64,000 bases of DNA from Stenotrophomonas sp. Iso1 (GTDB lineage: Bacteria > Pseudomonadota > Gammaproteobacteria > Xanthomonadales > Xanthomonadaceae). Positions 48,672 to 56,624 of this stretch are shown here, piece by piece. Where the stretch lies: assembly GCF_027497995.1 (NCBI RefSeq), contig NZ_JAODBT010000005.1, positions 124,001-188,000 of the forward strand, given 5' to 3'. The position numbers and the translations under genes are program-made. Below the pieces are notes generated by a model that was not told the DNA's origin, did no database searches, and saw only the letters and a program-made list of their open reading frames with translations. Within the stretch, counting starts at the first letter, position 1. The number at the start of each line of letters is the position of its first letter.

Positions 48672-49082
48672 ATGAAAATCTTCTACAAAACCCGAGCCAC
48701 TTCCACCGGTGGCCGCGCTGGCCGCACTGCATTGGATGACGGCAGTCTCGCGCTCGATCTCGCATTGCCGGGTTCCGACAAAGCCGGCGCCAACCCCGAG
48801 CAGCTGTTCGCGTTGGGCTACGCAGCGTGCTTCGACAACGCCTTGCCGGTGGCCGCCAAGAAGCTGCAACTGCAGCCCAGCGGCACCGCAACGTCGGTGG
48901 AAGTGGGCATCGGCCAGACCGCTGAAGGCGGCTACGCGCTGGATATCGATCTGCATGTTGAAGTGAAGGGCCTGGACCAGGCCGACGCACAGCGTCTGGT
49001 CGAAGCGGCGCACCACATCTGCCCGTACTCCAACGCCACGCGCGGCAACATCGACGTGCGCCTGCACGTCACTGCCGTCTGA
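48672..49082 (+). CDS. Organic hydroperoxide resistance protein (Ohr/OsmC)
   Basis: A 136-residue thiol peroxidase with the two catalytic cysteines in GYAACFDNAL and HHICPYSNATRGNIDVRL, and GANPEQLFALGYAACF typical of Ohr. Reduces organic hydroperoxides using dihydrolipoyl groups. A 87-base gap separates it from the DJ-1-like gene; it is probably still in the same transcript. Confidence 0.93.
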   Translation: MKIFYKTRATSTGGRAGRTALDDGSLALDLALPGSDKAGANPEQLFALGYAACFDNALPVAAKKLQLQPSGTATSVEVGIGQTAEGGYALDIDLHVEVKGLDQADAQRLVEAAHHICPYSNATRGNIDVRLHVTAV

Positions 49083-49100
49083 TTAAGAGAGGAGACAACC

Positions 49101-50078
49101 ATGCGTAGTGCTATCCACGCCACCTTTGGTGAACCGGCCGACGTGCTGGCATTGGGCGACAGCCCGGTGCCGCAGCCTGGCGCGGGCGAAGTGCGGATCA
49201 AGACGGTCCTCGCGCCCATCCACAACCATGACCTGTGGACCGTGCGGGGCAAGTACGGCTACAAGCCCACGCTGCCGGCCATCGGCGGCAGTGAAGCGGT
49301 GGGCACCGTCGATGCCGTGGGCGAGGGCGTCGAAGGCATCGCCGTTGGCCAGCGCGTGATGGCGGCCTCGGTGCATGGCACCTGGGCGGAGTATTTCATC
49401 GCACCGGCGCGCATGGTCATCCCCGTGCCCGATGCCATCGCCGACGAAGCGGCGGCGCAGTTGATCGCCATGCCGCTGAGCGCGCTGATGCTGCTGGAAT
49501 TCCTGCAGGCCGAGCCCGGCCAATGGATCGTGCAGAACACCGCCAACGGCGCGGTCGGCAAGACGCTGGTCATGCTCGCCGCCGCACGCGGTGTGCAGGT
49601 ACTCGGCCTGGTGCGCCGCGATGCAGGCGTGGATGAACTCAACGCACTTGGCATCAGCAATGTGCTGTCCACCGAACAGGCCGATTGGAAGCAGCGTGCG
49701 CAGGCATTGCTCGGCGACCAACTCGCGCACGCAGCGGTCGATTCCATCGGCGGCCAGGCAAGCGCGGACCTGCTGTCACTGCTCGGCGAAAACGGCACGC
49801 TGGTGTCGTTCGGCAGCATGGCCGGCGAACCGATGCTGATCCCGTCCGGCGACGTCATCTTCAAGCAGGCCACGGTCAAGGGCTTCTGGGGCAGCAAGGT
49901 CAGCCAGCAGATGTCAGTGGAGAACAAACGCCGACTGGTCGGCGAACTGCTGACGCGCGTGATGAGCGGCGAACTGGCGCTACCGGTGGAGGCGGTTTAT
50001 GACCTGGCCGATGCAGCGGAAGCGGCGAAGGCGAGTCTGCTGCCGGGTCGAAAGGGAAAGGTGCTGTTGAAGCCTTGA
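49101..50078 (+). CDS. Zinc-type alcohol dehydrogenase/quinone oxidoreductase-like protein
   Basis: A 325-residue medium-chain reductase without the zinc-ligand cysteines, like quinone oxidoreductases. GroES-like N-terminal half (HNHDLWTVRGKYGYKPTLPAIGGSEAVGTV), then NAD(P)-binding VQNTANGAVGKTLVMLAAARGV. Expected to reduce electrophilic enones or quinones. Last gene of the unit; the terminator at 50103 follows. Confidence 0.9.
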   Translation: MRSAIHATFGEPADVLALGDSPVPQPGAGEVRIKTVLAPIHNHDLWTVRGKYGYKPTLPAIGGSEAVGTVDAVGEGVEGIAVGQRVMAASVHGTWAEYFIAPARMVIPVPDAIADEAAAQLIAMPLSALMLLEFLQAEPGQWIVQNTANGAVGKTLVMLAAARGVQVLGLVRRDAGVDELNALGISNVLSTEQADWKQRAQALLGDQLAHAAVDSIGGQASADLLSLLGENGTLVSFGSMAGEPMLIPSGDVIFKQATVKGFWGSKVSQQMSVENKRRLVGELLTRVMSGELALPVEAVYDLADAAEAAKASLLPGRKGKVLLKP

Positions 50079-50102
50079 ATGGACAGCATTGAAAGGTAGA
50101 GA

Positions 50103-50138
50103 AGCAAAGGCCTCGCATCACGGTGCGAGGCCTTTGCT
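50103..50138. terminator. Bidirectional intrinsic terminator
   Basis: A perfect 15-bp stem (AGCAAAGGCCTCGCA and its complement) with a six-base loop, between the convergent oxidoreductase and alpha/beta hydrolase genes. Confidence 0.85.
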
Positions 50139-50153
50139 ATCAGGGCCGTGATG

Positions 50154-52199
50154 TCACTTCGTCTCTCGCTTGCCCAAGTACCAATCGAGCACCATCACCT
50201 CGTCCCAGTTCCTGCCCATCTTTGTCTGGATATCCTCACGCTGCATTGCCAGCAGGAATCGTTTCTCGATGGCGTTGTCGATGGCAGCGGCGACGGCTTT
50301 CATGAAGCCGTCGCGGGTGCCATAACGCTCTTCAATGGACAGTCGAGGATCATTTGCCGCCACGCGCTCCGCACGTGTTCGCGCAAATGGGATGAACGCG
50401 CCATTGAGCCCCGAGATGTAGCCGAAGCGCGTAAGTTCCGGCGACTTCCAATTCCATGCGGTGAAGGTGCCGAGCGGCACTGACGACATGGCACCACGCC
50501 AGCCGCCCAGCTCATTGCCGTCGCTATCGACGGCAGGCACCAGCAGCGGATACTCGCGGCCGACGCGGACCGGCTCGCTGATGATGCCTTTGCGTGCGTA
50601 GTCGGCACCCAGCTGGATCTGCCAAAGCGGGGGCGGACTGGTTGGTGCGCGGATACTTGGGATGGTTGGGAACCCAATCTGCGTCGCCTCAACCAAGGTA
50701 GTGCCCGGAACCGGTGCAATTGAGGGTGGCGGAGCACGCCCATCGAGCGTCCAAACCCTGAGGTTTTCGAGCTGGGCGTTCATGCCGTCGGCAAGGTCGA
50801 CGTTTGCGTTGTAAGGGTAGGCGGCCTCTTTGCCGGTCTTGGTAAAGCTGCCTGATGTGCGTAGTGCGTGCGGAACGCCCGCGAAGAAGTAGAGGCGGCT
50901 GTCCGCGCCCAATGCAACCGGCTGGCTACCATCGGTGGTGGTCTGCAGCAGCGAGGCGTTGCGTGCCCAGTACTCGGAGCTGCTGATGATGTACATGATC
51001 TTCGGCACGGTGTTGTCGTGTACCGCACGATCCAGCAAGCCGGCATGGCCGGTGCCGTCGATGTCCGGCGTCGGCGTGTCTGCAAACGGATACAGATCAA
51101 CCGCGCGCAGATTGCTCATCACCGAGCTTCCGGCCTCGCCAGGCAATGCGTATCGGTGATTGAAAGAGCCTCGTCCCGCGCCGGCCGTGGTGATCAGCAT
51201 GCCGTCGAACACACGCTGGCCGTTTGCGTCGGTGTTGAACCCGCGATAGACGAAGTCCCGTAGGAAGCGGCCGCCTTGCGAGTAGCCATAAGCGAGGACC
51301 GCTGCGGCATCATCAGCGCGACTGTTCAGTTCGGACGGAACCTCGCGGTTCTTGAGGTGCGCGGCGAAATCACGAAACGCAGCCTGGCCAAGCCCCATGA
51401 CAGGCGCATTCTCGCCTTCGTACACAAGGCTGAAGTAGGCATCTTTCGCAGCGGGGGTGTTCAGTGTGATGGAGCATCGTGCATCGGCCGTTGCGCCACT
51501 GCTTGCAGCGCCGAAGTGCCAAGCATCACGTGGCACCATGGTTCCTTGATCGTCGAAGCTTTCGTGCAGGCGCAGTACGGCCTTGGCTTGCTTGGCGTCG
51601 TAAGCGCAATAAAAACCGTTGGCTGTGAGATCGAAGGTCTTTTGATCGTCCGCCATCTCGTCAGCAGCGAAGGTAGCCCGCACAGCGCTGTGCACACGTG
51701 CCACCGGGACCTGCAGGCCAAACTGATCCGCATCCAACCGGGCCTGCCATCCCACCCACGCCAGCGAATAGCCCAGTTTGAAGAGCGTCGGGTCCGCCAA
51801 CTTTTCGACCTTGTCGGGCGACATCAAATCCAGCCCGTCTTCGGTTTCAAAGAAAAGGCCGTCCATTTCAGTCCGGCCGCGATTAGAAGCTTCCACCAGC
51901 GTGGTGTGATTTCCACGCGCGGCGTTAACCGGGCGAATCATCACAAACGGACCGGAGTATTCGACCAACCCACGAGCATTGCGGGGCGCATGGCGGATGT
52001 CGGCAACGTCGCGCGCCGCAGCACTACGTGGATCAATGGCGTAGTGAACGACACCCTGTAGTACTTCATACGCGCCAACCCGGCCGAACGTTTCTCCATT
52101 CACCCACGGCTGCCGGCTGACAACCTCGATCGACACGACCTCTGCGCGCGCCAGCGGTGTAGCAAGGATGCCGGCAAGCAATGCGACGTATTTCAGCAT
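50154..52199 (-). CDS. Exported alpha/beta hydrolase (Abhydrolase_10 type)
   Basis: A 681-residue protein with a signal peptide (MLKYVALLAGILATPLARA). The nucleophile elbow is GYSQGGRFLRDFVYRGFN (G-x-S-x-G), and the domain type resembles PF20091, a large secreted or periplasmic hydrolase family of unknown substrate. The ATG at 52199 follows GATCATC and has the best signal peptide. A single-gene unit opening the accessory region. Confidence 0.82.
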   Translation of the reverse strand: MLKYVALLAGILATPLARAEVVSIEVVSRQPWVNGETFGRVGAYEVLQGVVHYAIDPRSAAARDVADIRHAPRNARGLVEYSGPFVMIRPVNAARGNHTTLVEASNRGRTEMDGLFFETEDGLDLMSPDKVEKLADPTLFKLGYSLAWVGWQARLDADQFGLQVPVARVHSAVRATFAADEMADDQKTFDLTANGFYCAYDAKQAKAVLRLHESFDDQGTMVPRDAWHFGAASSGATADARCSITLNTPAAKDAYFSLVYEGENAPVMGLGQAAFRDFAAHLKNREVPSELNSRADDAAAVLAYGYSQGGRFLRDFVYRGFNTDANGQRVFDGMLITTAGAGRGSFNHRYALPGEAGSSVMSNLRAVDLYPFADTPTPDIDGTGHAGLLDRAVHDNTVPKIMYIISSSEYWARNASLLQTTTDGSQPVALGADSRLYFFAGVPHALRTSGSFTKTGKEAAYPYNANVDLADGMNAQLENLRVWTLDGRAPPPSIAPVPGTTLVEATQIGFPTIPSIRAPTSPPPLWQIQLGADYARKGIISEPVRVGREYPLLVPAVDSDGNELGGWRGAMSSVPLGTFTAWNWKSPELTRFGYISGLNGAFIPFARTRAERVAANDPRLSIEERYGTRDGFMKAVAAAIDNAIEKRFLLAMQREDIQTKMGRNWDEVMVLDWYLGKRETK

Positions 52200-52280
52200 G
52201 ATGATCTCGTTCGGTTGAATACAGGAATCGCAGGCACATGGGTTAGATAACGACGGCCGGTATGGCTGGCGAAAAGAGGC

Positions 52281-52454
52281 GTGCGGTGTTGTACGAAATT
52301 GTCCAAAGTCGACGCGGACGAAGTGTTGTTCTACACAGCAGGCGCAGGGCAAACAGGCCTACGTTGGGTCGCGGATCTGTTTGAAAGCGTCCTGGAGAAC
52401 AGCAATGCAGCCTTAGGCGAAAACAAAGCACTTCAGCGCTTTCTGCTCGACTAG
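52281..52454 (+). pseudogene. Possible remnant of a gene, C-terminal fragment
   Basis: About 57 codons open from a GTG at 52281 to TAG at 52454, reading TKLSKVDADEVLFYTAGAGQ and on to ENKALQRFLLD. It has no ribosome site and its upstream part looks random. It is too short to be a family member I can name. Confidence 0.3.
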
Positions 52455-53060
52455 CGGGTAGCCGAAAGCGAATCTTCCATCGCCCCGGGCCGCGAGTGGC
52501 TGGTGGTCGCCGGAACACGGAAGGCATTGCCTTGCATGGAATTTCTCTGTACCTATTGTGAGTTGGTGTTGTAGGTGACCATAACACAAGATTCTGGACC
52601 GTCAACATGCCTAAGCCCAGGACTGATGGCCTATCAACGAACATCGAATGCGGCGCCAACCCACGCCAGTACGGATGATTTTTTGACGAGGTTGCGTAAT
52701 GTCCACGTTGTGTACCACCCAACTTCGATCACGAAGTGCAGGTGAGCGGATGCTGGGCTGCCAGCTAAGCGAATTTTTCAAGCCGATGAACAGAAGCAGT
52801 GCGCCCAATACAAAAAAAGCAGCGTTCCGCTGATCAGGTGCATAGAGAGACTGGTCTTAAATGTGTTGATCGCGCGCTGACTTGCCTGATGCTGTCGTTC
52901 CAAAAAGCGATTGCGTTGGATGACCTGCGAACAGATCTGCAATGCCTCCATGTGAGAAACCCGGCTCAGAGTCATATTGAGAGCGCACCAAACGCTACGC
53001 TGACGTCAGCTTCCCTTGAGTTGAGCGCACCAGACCAACGACGTTTATAGCTGTTCACGC

Positions 53061-53088
53061 AGAAGGCCGGCAGAAATGCCGGCCTTCT
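53061..53088 (+). terminator. Hairpin with GAAA loop before the T6SS cassette
   Basis: Perfect 12-bp stem (AGAAGGCCGGCA and its complement) closed by a GAAA tetraloop. There is only a weak T run. It closely resembles the hairpin at 55000-55025 that follows the cassette. Confidence 0.6.
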
Positions 53089-53316
53089 CTGTTTGAGGCA
53101 AGCAGGCCGCTTGGCGATAAACGCTCGTTAACGTCGCTCTGTCCCTCGCTTCTGTCATGATCGATGAAGGCGGTTGCTTCGCAGTCATCTAAGAAAATTC
53201 CCATAACAGCCCGGATAGATCGAAACGCGACAACTCCCCTGACACGTTCGCGGCAGTCGGCGTATCAGCTCGCCTACCATTGGTCGCTCCACGGTAGTCA
53301 GCACTGGGTTTGTTGA

Positions 53317-53871
53317 ATGGCGAAGTTATGGAGCGTGCTCGGCGACAGAACCACAGGTGGCGGTTCAATAATCACTGCCGCGCCGCAGACCGACATCAAC
53401 GGCGTAAAAGTTGCTCGCCTCAATGACAAGGCAACATGCCCTCGTCACAAGGGCATATTTCCAATCGTCTCTGGATGTGACGCCACGATCATCATCGACG
53501 GCCAGCCCGTTGCACTGGATGGAGCACGGCTGGCCTGCGGCTGCTCGGTGATCGCAGGCTCGCAGAACCTGGTCTTCGTTGATCATGGCTCTCCTGCGGA
53601 TATCCATGCACAGAGCATGCTGCCGATTTCGCCGGCGGCTGCATCATATTCAGCACCGCCCTCGGACGTGCAGAGCGCTCGCTACGACGAGGCATTCGTA
53701 CTTCGCTCCGGATTCTCCGGTCTGCCTTTGTCAAACAAGAACTACCGGATCATCCGTCAGAACGGAACAGTCGAACCGGGAAGAACTGACGACGATGGCA
53801 GGACGCACGTGGTCAGTGCCGAGAGCCTTGAGACTCTTAGGGTCGAGATCGAGGAAGAAATGCCGGCATGA
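53317..53871 (+). CDS. T6SS PAAR-domain protein with transthyretin-like extension
   Basis: A 184-residue spike-tip protein. Residues 1-92 are a PAAR domain (GDRTTGGGSIITAAP near the start, then CPRH and ACGC for the metal site). A flexible linker (93-121) leads to a C-terminal domain (122-182: YDEAFVLRSGFSGLPLSNKNYRIIRQNG) resembling the transthyretin-like domains that recruit effectors in VgrG and PAAR proteins. It overlaps the amidase gene by 4 bases, so it is probably its dedicated carrier. No other T6SS component lies in the window. Confidence 0.85.
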   Translation: MAKLWSVLGDRTTGGGSIITAAPQTDINGVKVARLNDKATCPRHKGIFPIVSGCDATIIIDGQPVALDGARLACGCSVIAGSQNLVFVDHGSPADIHAQSMLPISPAAASYSAPPSDVQSARYDEAFVLRSGFSGLPLSNKNYRIIRQNGTVEPGRTDDDGRTHVVSAESLETLRVEIEEEMPA

Positions 53872-54581
53872 GTCCCATGTATCGCCCTGTGGCAGAGTCG
53901 GAAACGAGCCCTGTTGCGCTGACCCAACGTCACAGCGTCGTACTGGAGCCTTACGTCGATACTCGCGGTTGGATTCAGAACGCAGGCTTTCACCTCAAGC
54001 GAGTTGCGGCACTTGAGAAGGGAGCAATCGATGGACCGAAGGCTGTGGTCCTGCATCGGACGCAGTCATCCACGATTGAATCGCCGCTGAAGTCGTTCGA
54101 GAGTGGGATCGGAACGCATTTCATCATTGACAAGGACGGTGCGGTTCACCAGTGTGCGAGCCTGCTGATGAGAACTGCCCACGTCGGGAGAATTCGATCC
54201 AGATGTTATGAGTCCGCCAGCTGCCCGGTCGAGGAAGCGAGGATGATCAAGAGCTGGGGATGGGCGCCAGCACGACTTCATGACCACGAAAAATCCAAGA
54301 CGTATCCACACAGATTCCCAATGAATGAGGACAGTGTGGGTGTCGAGACAGTCGCAAGCTTTGACGGCACCTCATGGGAACGACCAACTCCCGCTCAGGA
54401 AAAATCGATCAAAGCTCTTATCCAGCTGCTGCAACGCCTTTATGGTCTGACCGACTCGGATGTCCATGAGCATGACAATATTTCCTACAAAACACCTGGC
54501 GAAGGTGATGGCCTGTATTCCCCATCTTCTGCTTATGGGTTGCCTCCTCTCGTGCAGCCCCGTTTCCCCTTCCCAACATGA
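53868..54581 (+). CDS. Putative T6SS amidase effector
   Basis: A 237-residue protein of the N-acetylmuramoyl-L-alanine amidase (Amidase_2/PGRP) type. Predicted zinc/catalytic histidines are H63 (VVLHRT), H84 (GTHFIIDKDG) and H200 or H202 (DVHEHDNISYKTPGEG), with E160 in SVGVETV. The AmpD-type zinc Asp after the lysine (KTDPG) is absent here (KTPGEG), so the ligand set differs. No signal peptide: delivery would be by the PAAR carrier. It should cut the stem peptide from glycan in target cells. Starts in the ATGA overlap with the PAAR gene. Confidence 0.8.
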   Translation: MSPMYRPVAESETSPVALTQRHSVVLEPYVDTRGWIQNAGFHLKRVAALEKGAIDGPKAVVLHRTQSSTIESPLKSFESGIGTHFIIDKDGAVHQCASLLMRTAHVGRIRSRCYESASCPVEEARMIKSWGWAPARLHDHEKSKTYPHRFPMNEDSVGVETVASFDGTSWERPTPAQEKSIKALIQLLQRLYGLTDSDVHEHDNISYKTPGEGDGLYSPSSAYGLPPLVQPRFPFPT

Positions 54582-54924
54582 GCAGGACGCCTTGGGTATC
54601 CGCGTTTCTGCGGCAACCTACACGGGAAAAGAGGGGGATATGCTCGAATCAGAATGTTCTGCGTGGTCGTTGACCCCAAGCCAGGTGCAGGAATTATTTG
54701 CACTGAGCGAGAGCTATCAAGAATCGCCCTATAGCCAGTTTTATCAACTTCCCTGCTCCATTTCCGGCGAAGCCTCGCTTGAAGGGCGGCTCTGGCAGTT
54801 CGTGATCAACGGCGGAGGCACCGCCACCCTATCCAATGGAGACGAGGTTCGATACCTGGGCTGCCGCGACAAGCGATGCGAGCCTTACATCCTGTTGCTC
54901 ACGGATGACATGGAAGGCAGTTGA
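54472..54924 (+). CDS. Putative amidase immunity lipoprotein
   Basis: About 150 residues, beginning inside the amidase gene in another frame (110-base overlap). The n-region KHLAK and a hydrophobic stretch ending LLMGCLLSC give a lipoprotein signal, with C24 or C28 as the lipidated cysteine. The mature part has paired cysteines (ESECSAW, LPCSIS, GCRDKRCEP) suited to a periplasmic domain. Position right after the effector is typical of immunity genes, and the periplasm is where the amidase would act. Starts at 54460 or 54508 are alternatives; the family is not one I recognise. Confidence 0.65.
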   Translation: MTIFPTKHLAKVMACIPHLLLMGCLLSCSPVSPSQHEQDALGIRVSAATYTGKEGDMLESECSAWSLTPSQVQELFALSESYQESPYSQFYQLPCSISGEASLEGRLWQFVINGGGTATLSNGDEVRYLGCRDKRCEPYILLLTDDMEGS

Positions 54925-54999
54925 TGCGGATGCCGAATTGAATCGGAAAAACGGGATCGAATGCCTCTGATCGCCGTCTCTCGAAATGCATCCAAACGT

Positions 55000-55025
55000 G
55001 AAGGCCGGCAGCGATGCCGGCCTTC
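55000..55025 (+). terminator. Hairpin with GCGA loop after the T6SS cassette
   Basis: An 11-bp stem (GAAGGCCGGCA and complement) closed by a GCGA tetraloop, following the immunity candidate after 75 bases. Likely transcript end. Confidence 0.65.
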
Positions 55026-55106
55026 TGCTTGCTGGCAACGGTGAGTGGCGTGGCTTGATGCCGGGCGTCGGGTGCCCACATGGTGATCGCTGTTCTCGGG
55101 AACCGC

Positions 55107-55137
55107 TTGACCTTCCCATGGCGGGAATCTCTAGGCT
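55107..55137 (+). promoter_or_regulatory. CueR/HmrR-like MerR-family promoter
   Basis: A -35 TTGACC and a -10 TAGGCT are 19 bases apart, the long spacer used by MerR-type activators. The spacer carries the dyad TTCCC-ATGGC-GGGAA. The -35 and first dyad arm (TTGACCTTCCC) match copper-responsive CueR/HmrR operators. It would give a leader of about 75 bases to the glutaredoxin gene. Confidence 0.6.
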
Positions 55138-55221
55138 CTGAACCACTGCAGATCATCAGCGGCTCCATCGCTCCCTGCAGCAGCGCCCGAATGACTCCAT
55201 GACCCGCTTGAGGAAGCCATC

Positions 55222-55488
55222 ATGACCCGTGCATCTCATCCCCACGTCATCGTCTATACGACGCCAACGTGCCCCGATTGTCGGATGTTGAAAGACTGGC
55301 TCAGCAGGGAGGGCATCACGTTCGAGGAGCGCGACCTGACCGATCCCGCTATCCGCGACGAAGCCAAGCAGCGCACCGGCGTGCGTGTCGCGCCAATCAC
55401 CCTGGTGGGCGACGACGTTTTCTACGGAACGTTCGCCTCGCAAAAGCCGGGCCTGACCATGGCGCTCGGTTTGTCCCGTGCAGTCTGA
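55222..55488 (+). CDS. Glutaredoxin-family protein
   Basis: An 88-residue thioredoxin-fold protein with the active site TTPTCPDCRML (CPDC), the TVAP-like loop VRVAPITLVGD, and GL-G-S near the end. NrdH/glutaredoxin-like; disulfide or mixed-disulfide reduction is expected. GAGGA precedes the ATG. Probably cotranscribed with the ferredoxin reductase 9 bases downstream. Confidence 0.85.
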   Translation: MTRASHPHVIVYTTPTCPDCRMLKDWLSREGITFEERDLTDPAIRDEAKQRTGVRVAPITLVGDDVFYGTFASQKPGLTMALGLSRAV

Positions 55489-55497
55489 GTGCACGCC

Positions 55498-56499
55498 ATG
55501 ACGAACAAGGTCGAGATACGCGGCGCCGGGCGCAGCATCGCGGTGCCGGTGGGTATGACCATTCTCGAAGCCGCGCTCGCCGAAGGCATCGCCTATCCGC
55601 ATGGCTGTCGCTCGGGCCGGTGTGGATCGTGCAGGTCGCGTCTTGTCAGCGGCGAAGTCGAGCGTCTGGAGCACAGCCGTTTCGCGCTCTCGGAAGAGGA
55701 AAAAGCACTGGGGCTGATTCTCGCCTGCCGCGCCATTCCAACCACCGATGCCGTCATCACCTGGCTGGATGAAGAGGAGGCTGCATCGCATCCGCACCGT
55801 CAGTTCAATTGCCGCGTCGCGGCGATCGAAGACGTCACGCATGACATCAAGCGCATCCAGCTCATCAACGACGAGGGCGAGCCGCTTGCCTTCACCGCTG
55901 GCCAATACGCGCGACTGAAATTCCTGGGCGCCCCGATCCGTGATTACTCCATGGCGAGCCGCTCGGGCGACGGTGCGCTGGAGTTTCACATCCGCCGCGT
56001 GCCCGGCGGCGCAGCGACGGAAAGCATCCACGCGCAACTGCGGCTCGGCGAGCCGGTGCTTGTCGAAGGCCCGTTCGGTTCTTCATTCCTGCGTGAGCGC
56101 CATATAGGGCCAATGCTGTGCATCGCGGGTGGCTCGGGCATGGCGCCAATCAAGAGCATCGTCGAGACGGCAATTGCCTGCGGCATGAAGCAGCCGATCC
56201 ACGTCTACTTCGGCGCCCGTGCCACGCGGGATCTTTATCTCGTGGATCATTTTCAGCAGCTGGCGCAGCAGCACTCAAACCTGAACTTCACGGTTGTCCT
56301 TTCAGAAGCCGCCGCAGACACCTCCTGGCGAACAGGCATGGTCACCGACGCGGTCGCCGAAGACCTGCGGAATCTTGATGGTTGGAAAGCCTATGTCGCT
56401 GGTCCGCCGTTGATGGTTGAAGCGGCCATGCAGGTCGCAAGTGCGCGCGGATTGCGGGCGCAGGATCTGCATGCGGATGTGTTTTATACGGCGGGGTAG
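55498..56499 (+). CDS. [2Fe-2S] ferredoxin-NAD(P)H oxidoreductase
   Basis: A 333-residue electron-transfer protein. The N-terminal plant-type ferredoxin domain has the cysteine pattern HGCRSGRCGSCRSR plus a fourth cysteine in ILACRAIP. FAD-binding RDYSMAS and NAD-binding GGSGMAPIKS follow. This is the reductase type that feeds Rieske or diiron oxygenases, but no oxygenase is nearby. The ATG at 55498 is used; a GTG at 55489 directly after the glutaredoxin stop is possible. Confidence 0.87.
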   Translation: MTNKVEIRGAGRSIAVPVGMTILEAALAEGIAYPHGCRSGRCGSCRSRLVSGEVERLEHSRFALSEEEKALGLILACRAIPTTDAVITWLDEEEAASHPHRQFNCRVAAIEDVTHDIKRIQLINDEGEPLAFTAGQYARLKFLGAPIRDYSMASRSGDGALEFHIRRVPGGAATESIHAQLRLGEPVLVEGPFGSSFLRERHIGPMLCIAGGSGMAPIKSIVETAIACGMKQPIHVYFGARATRDLYLVDHFQQLAQQHSNLNFTVVLSEAAADTSWRTGMVTDAVAEDLRNLDGWKAYVAGPPLMVEAAMQVASARGLRAQDLHADVFYTAG

Positions 56500-56589
56500 G
56501 GGGAATGAAGGCACGCCTCTTGTCGGCAAAAGCCGGGTGCAACGAACAGTCAGGGTCTCTGGCTCCTGTCCCATAGTCATTCAAGCGAG

Positions 56590-56615
56590 AAAGCCAGCGG
56601 AAATGCTGGCTTTCG
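56590..56615 (+). terminator. Intrinsic hairpin after the ferredoxin reductase
   Basis: GAAAGCCAGC and GCTGGCTTTC pair around a six-base loop; the following GCTTGCT is only weakly T-rich. Lies between convergent genes. Confidence 0.6.
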
Positions 56616-56624
56616 CTTGCTGCA

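Larger units (their letters stand above)
52200..53316. other. Gene-poor stretch with possible gene remnants
   Basis: 1117 bases without a convincing gene. A plus-strand frame near 52281-52454 encodes a plausible C-terminal fragment (VDADEVLFYTAGAGQTGLRWVADLFESVLE...) without a good start, and a minus-strand frame at 52778-52975 has one hydrophobic segment and no relatives I recognise. A hairpin follows at 53061. Base composition is less GC-rich than the surroundings. Confidence 0.5.

Noticed and set aside
54460-54581. Amidase/lipoprotein overlap as a frameshift or annotation error
   Set aside because: Both frames keep sensible coding in the overlap: the amidase C-terminus continues to its stop, and the second frame begins with a good lipoprotein signal. 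Long overlaps are seen in effector-immunity pairs.
55222-56499. Electron-transfer chain of a ring-hydroxylating oxygenase in this locus
   Set aside because: Only a glutaredoxin and the reductase are here; no Rieske or diiron oxygenase subunit is within the window, so no catabolic role can be claimed.
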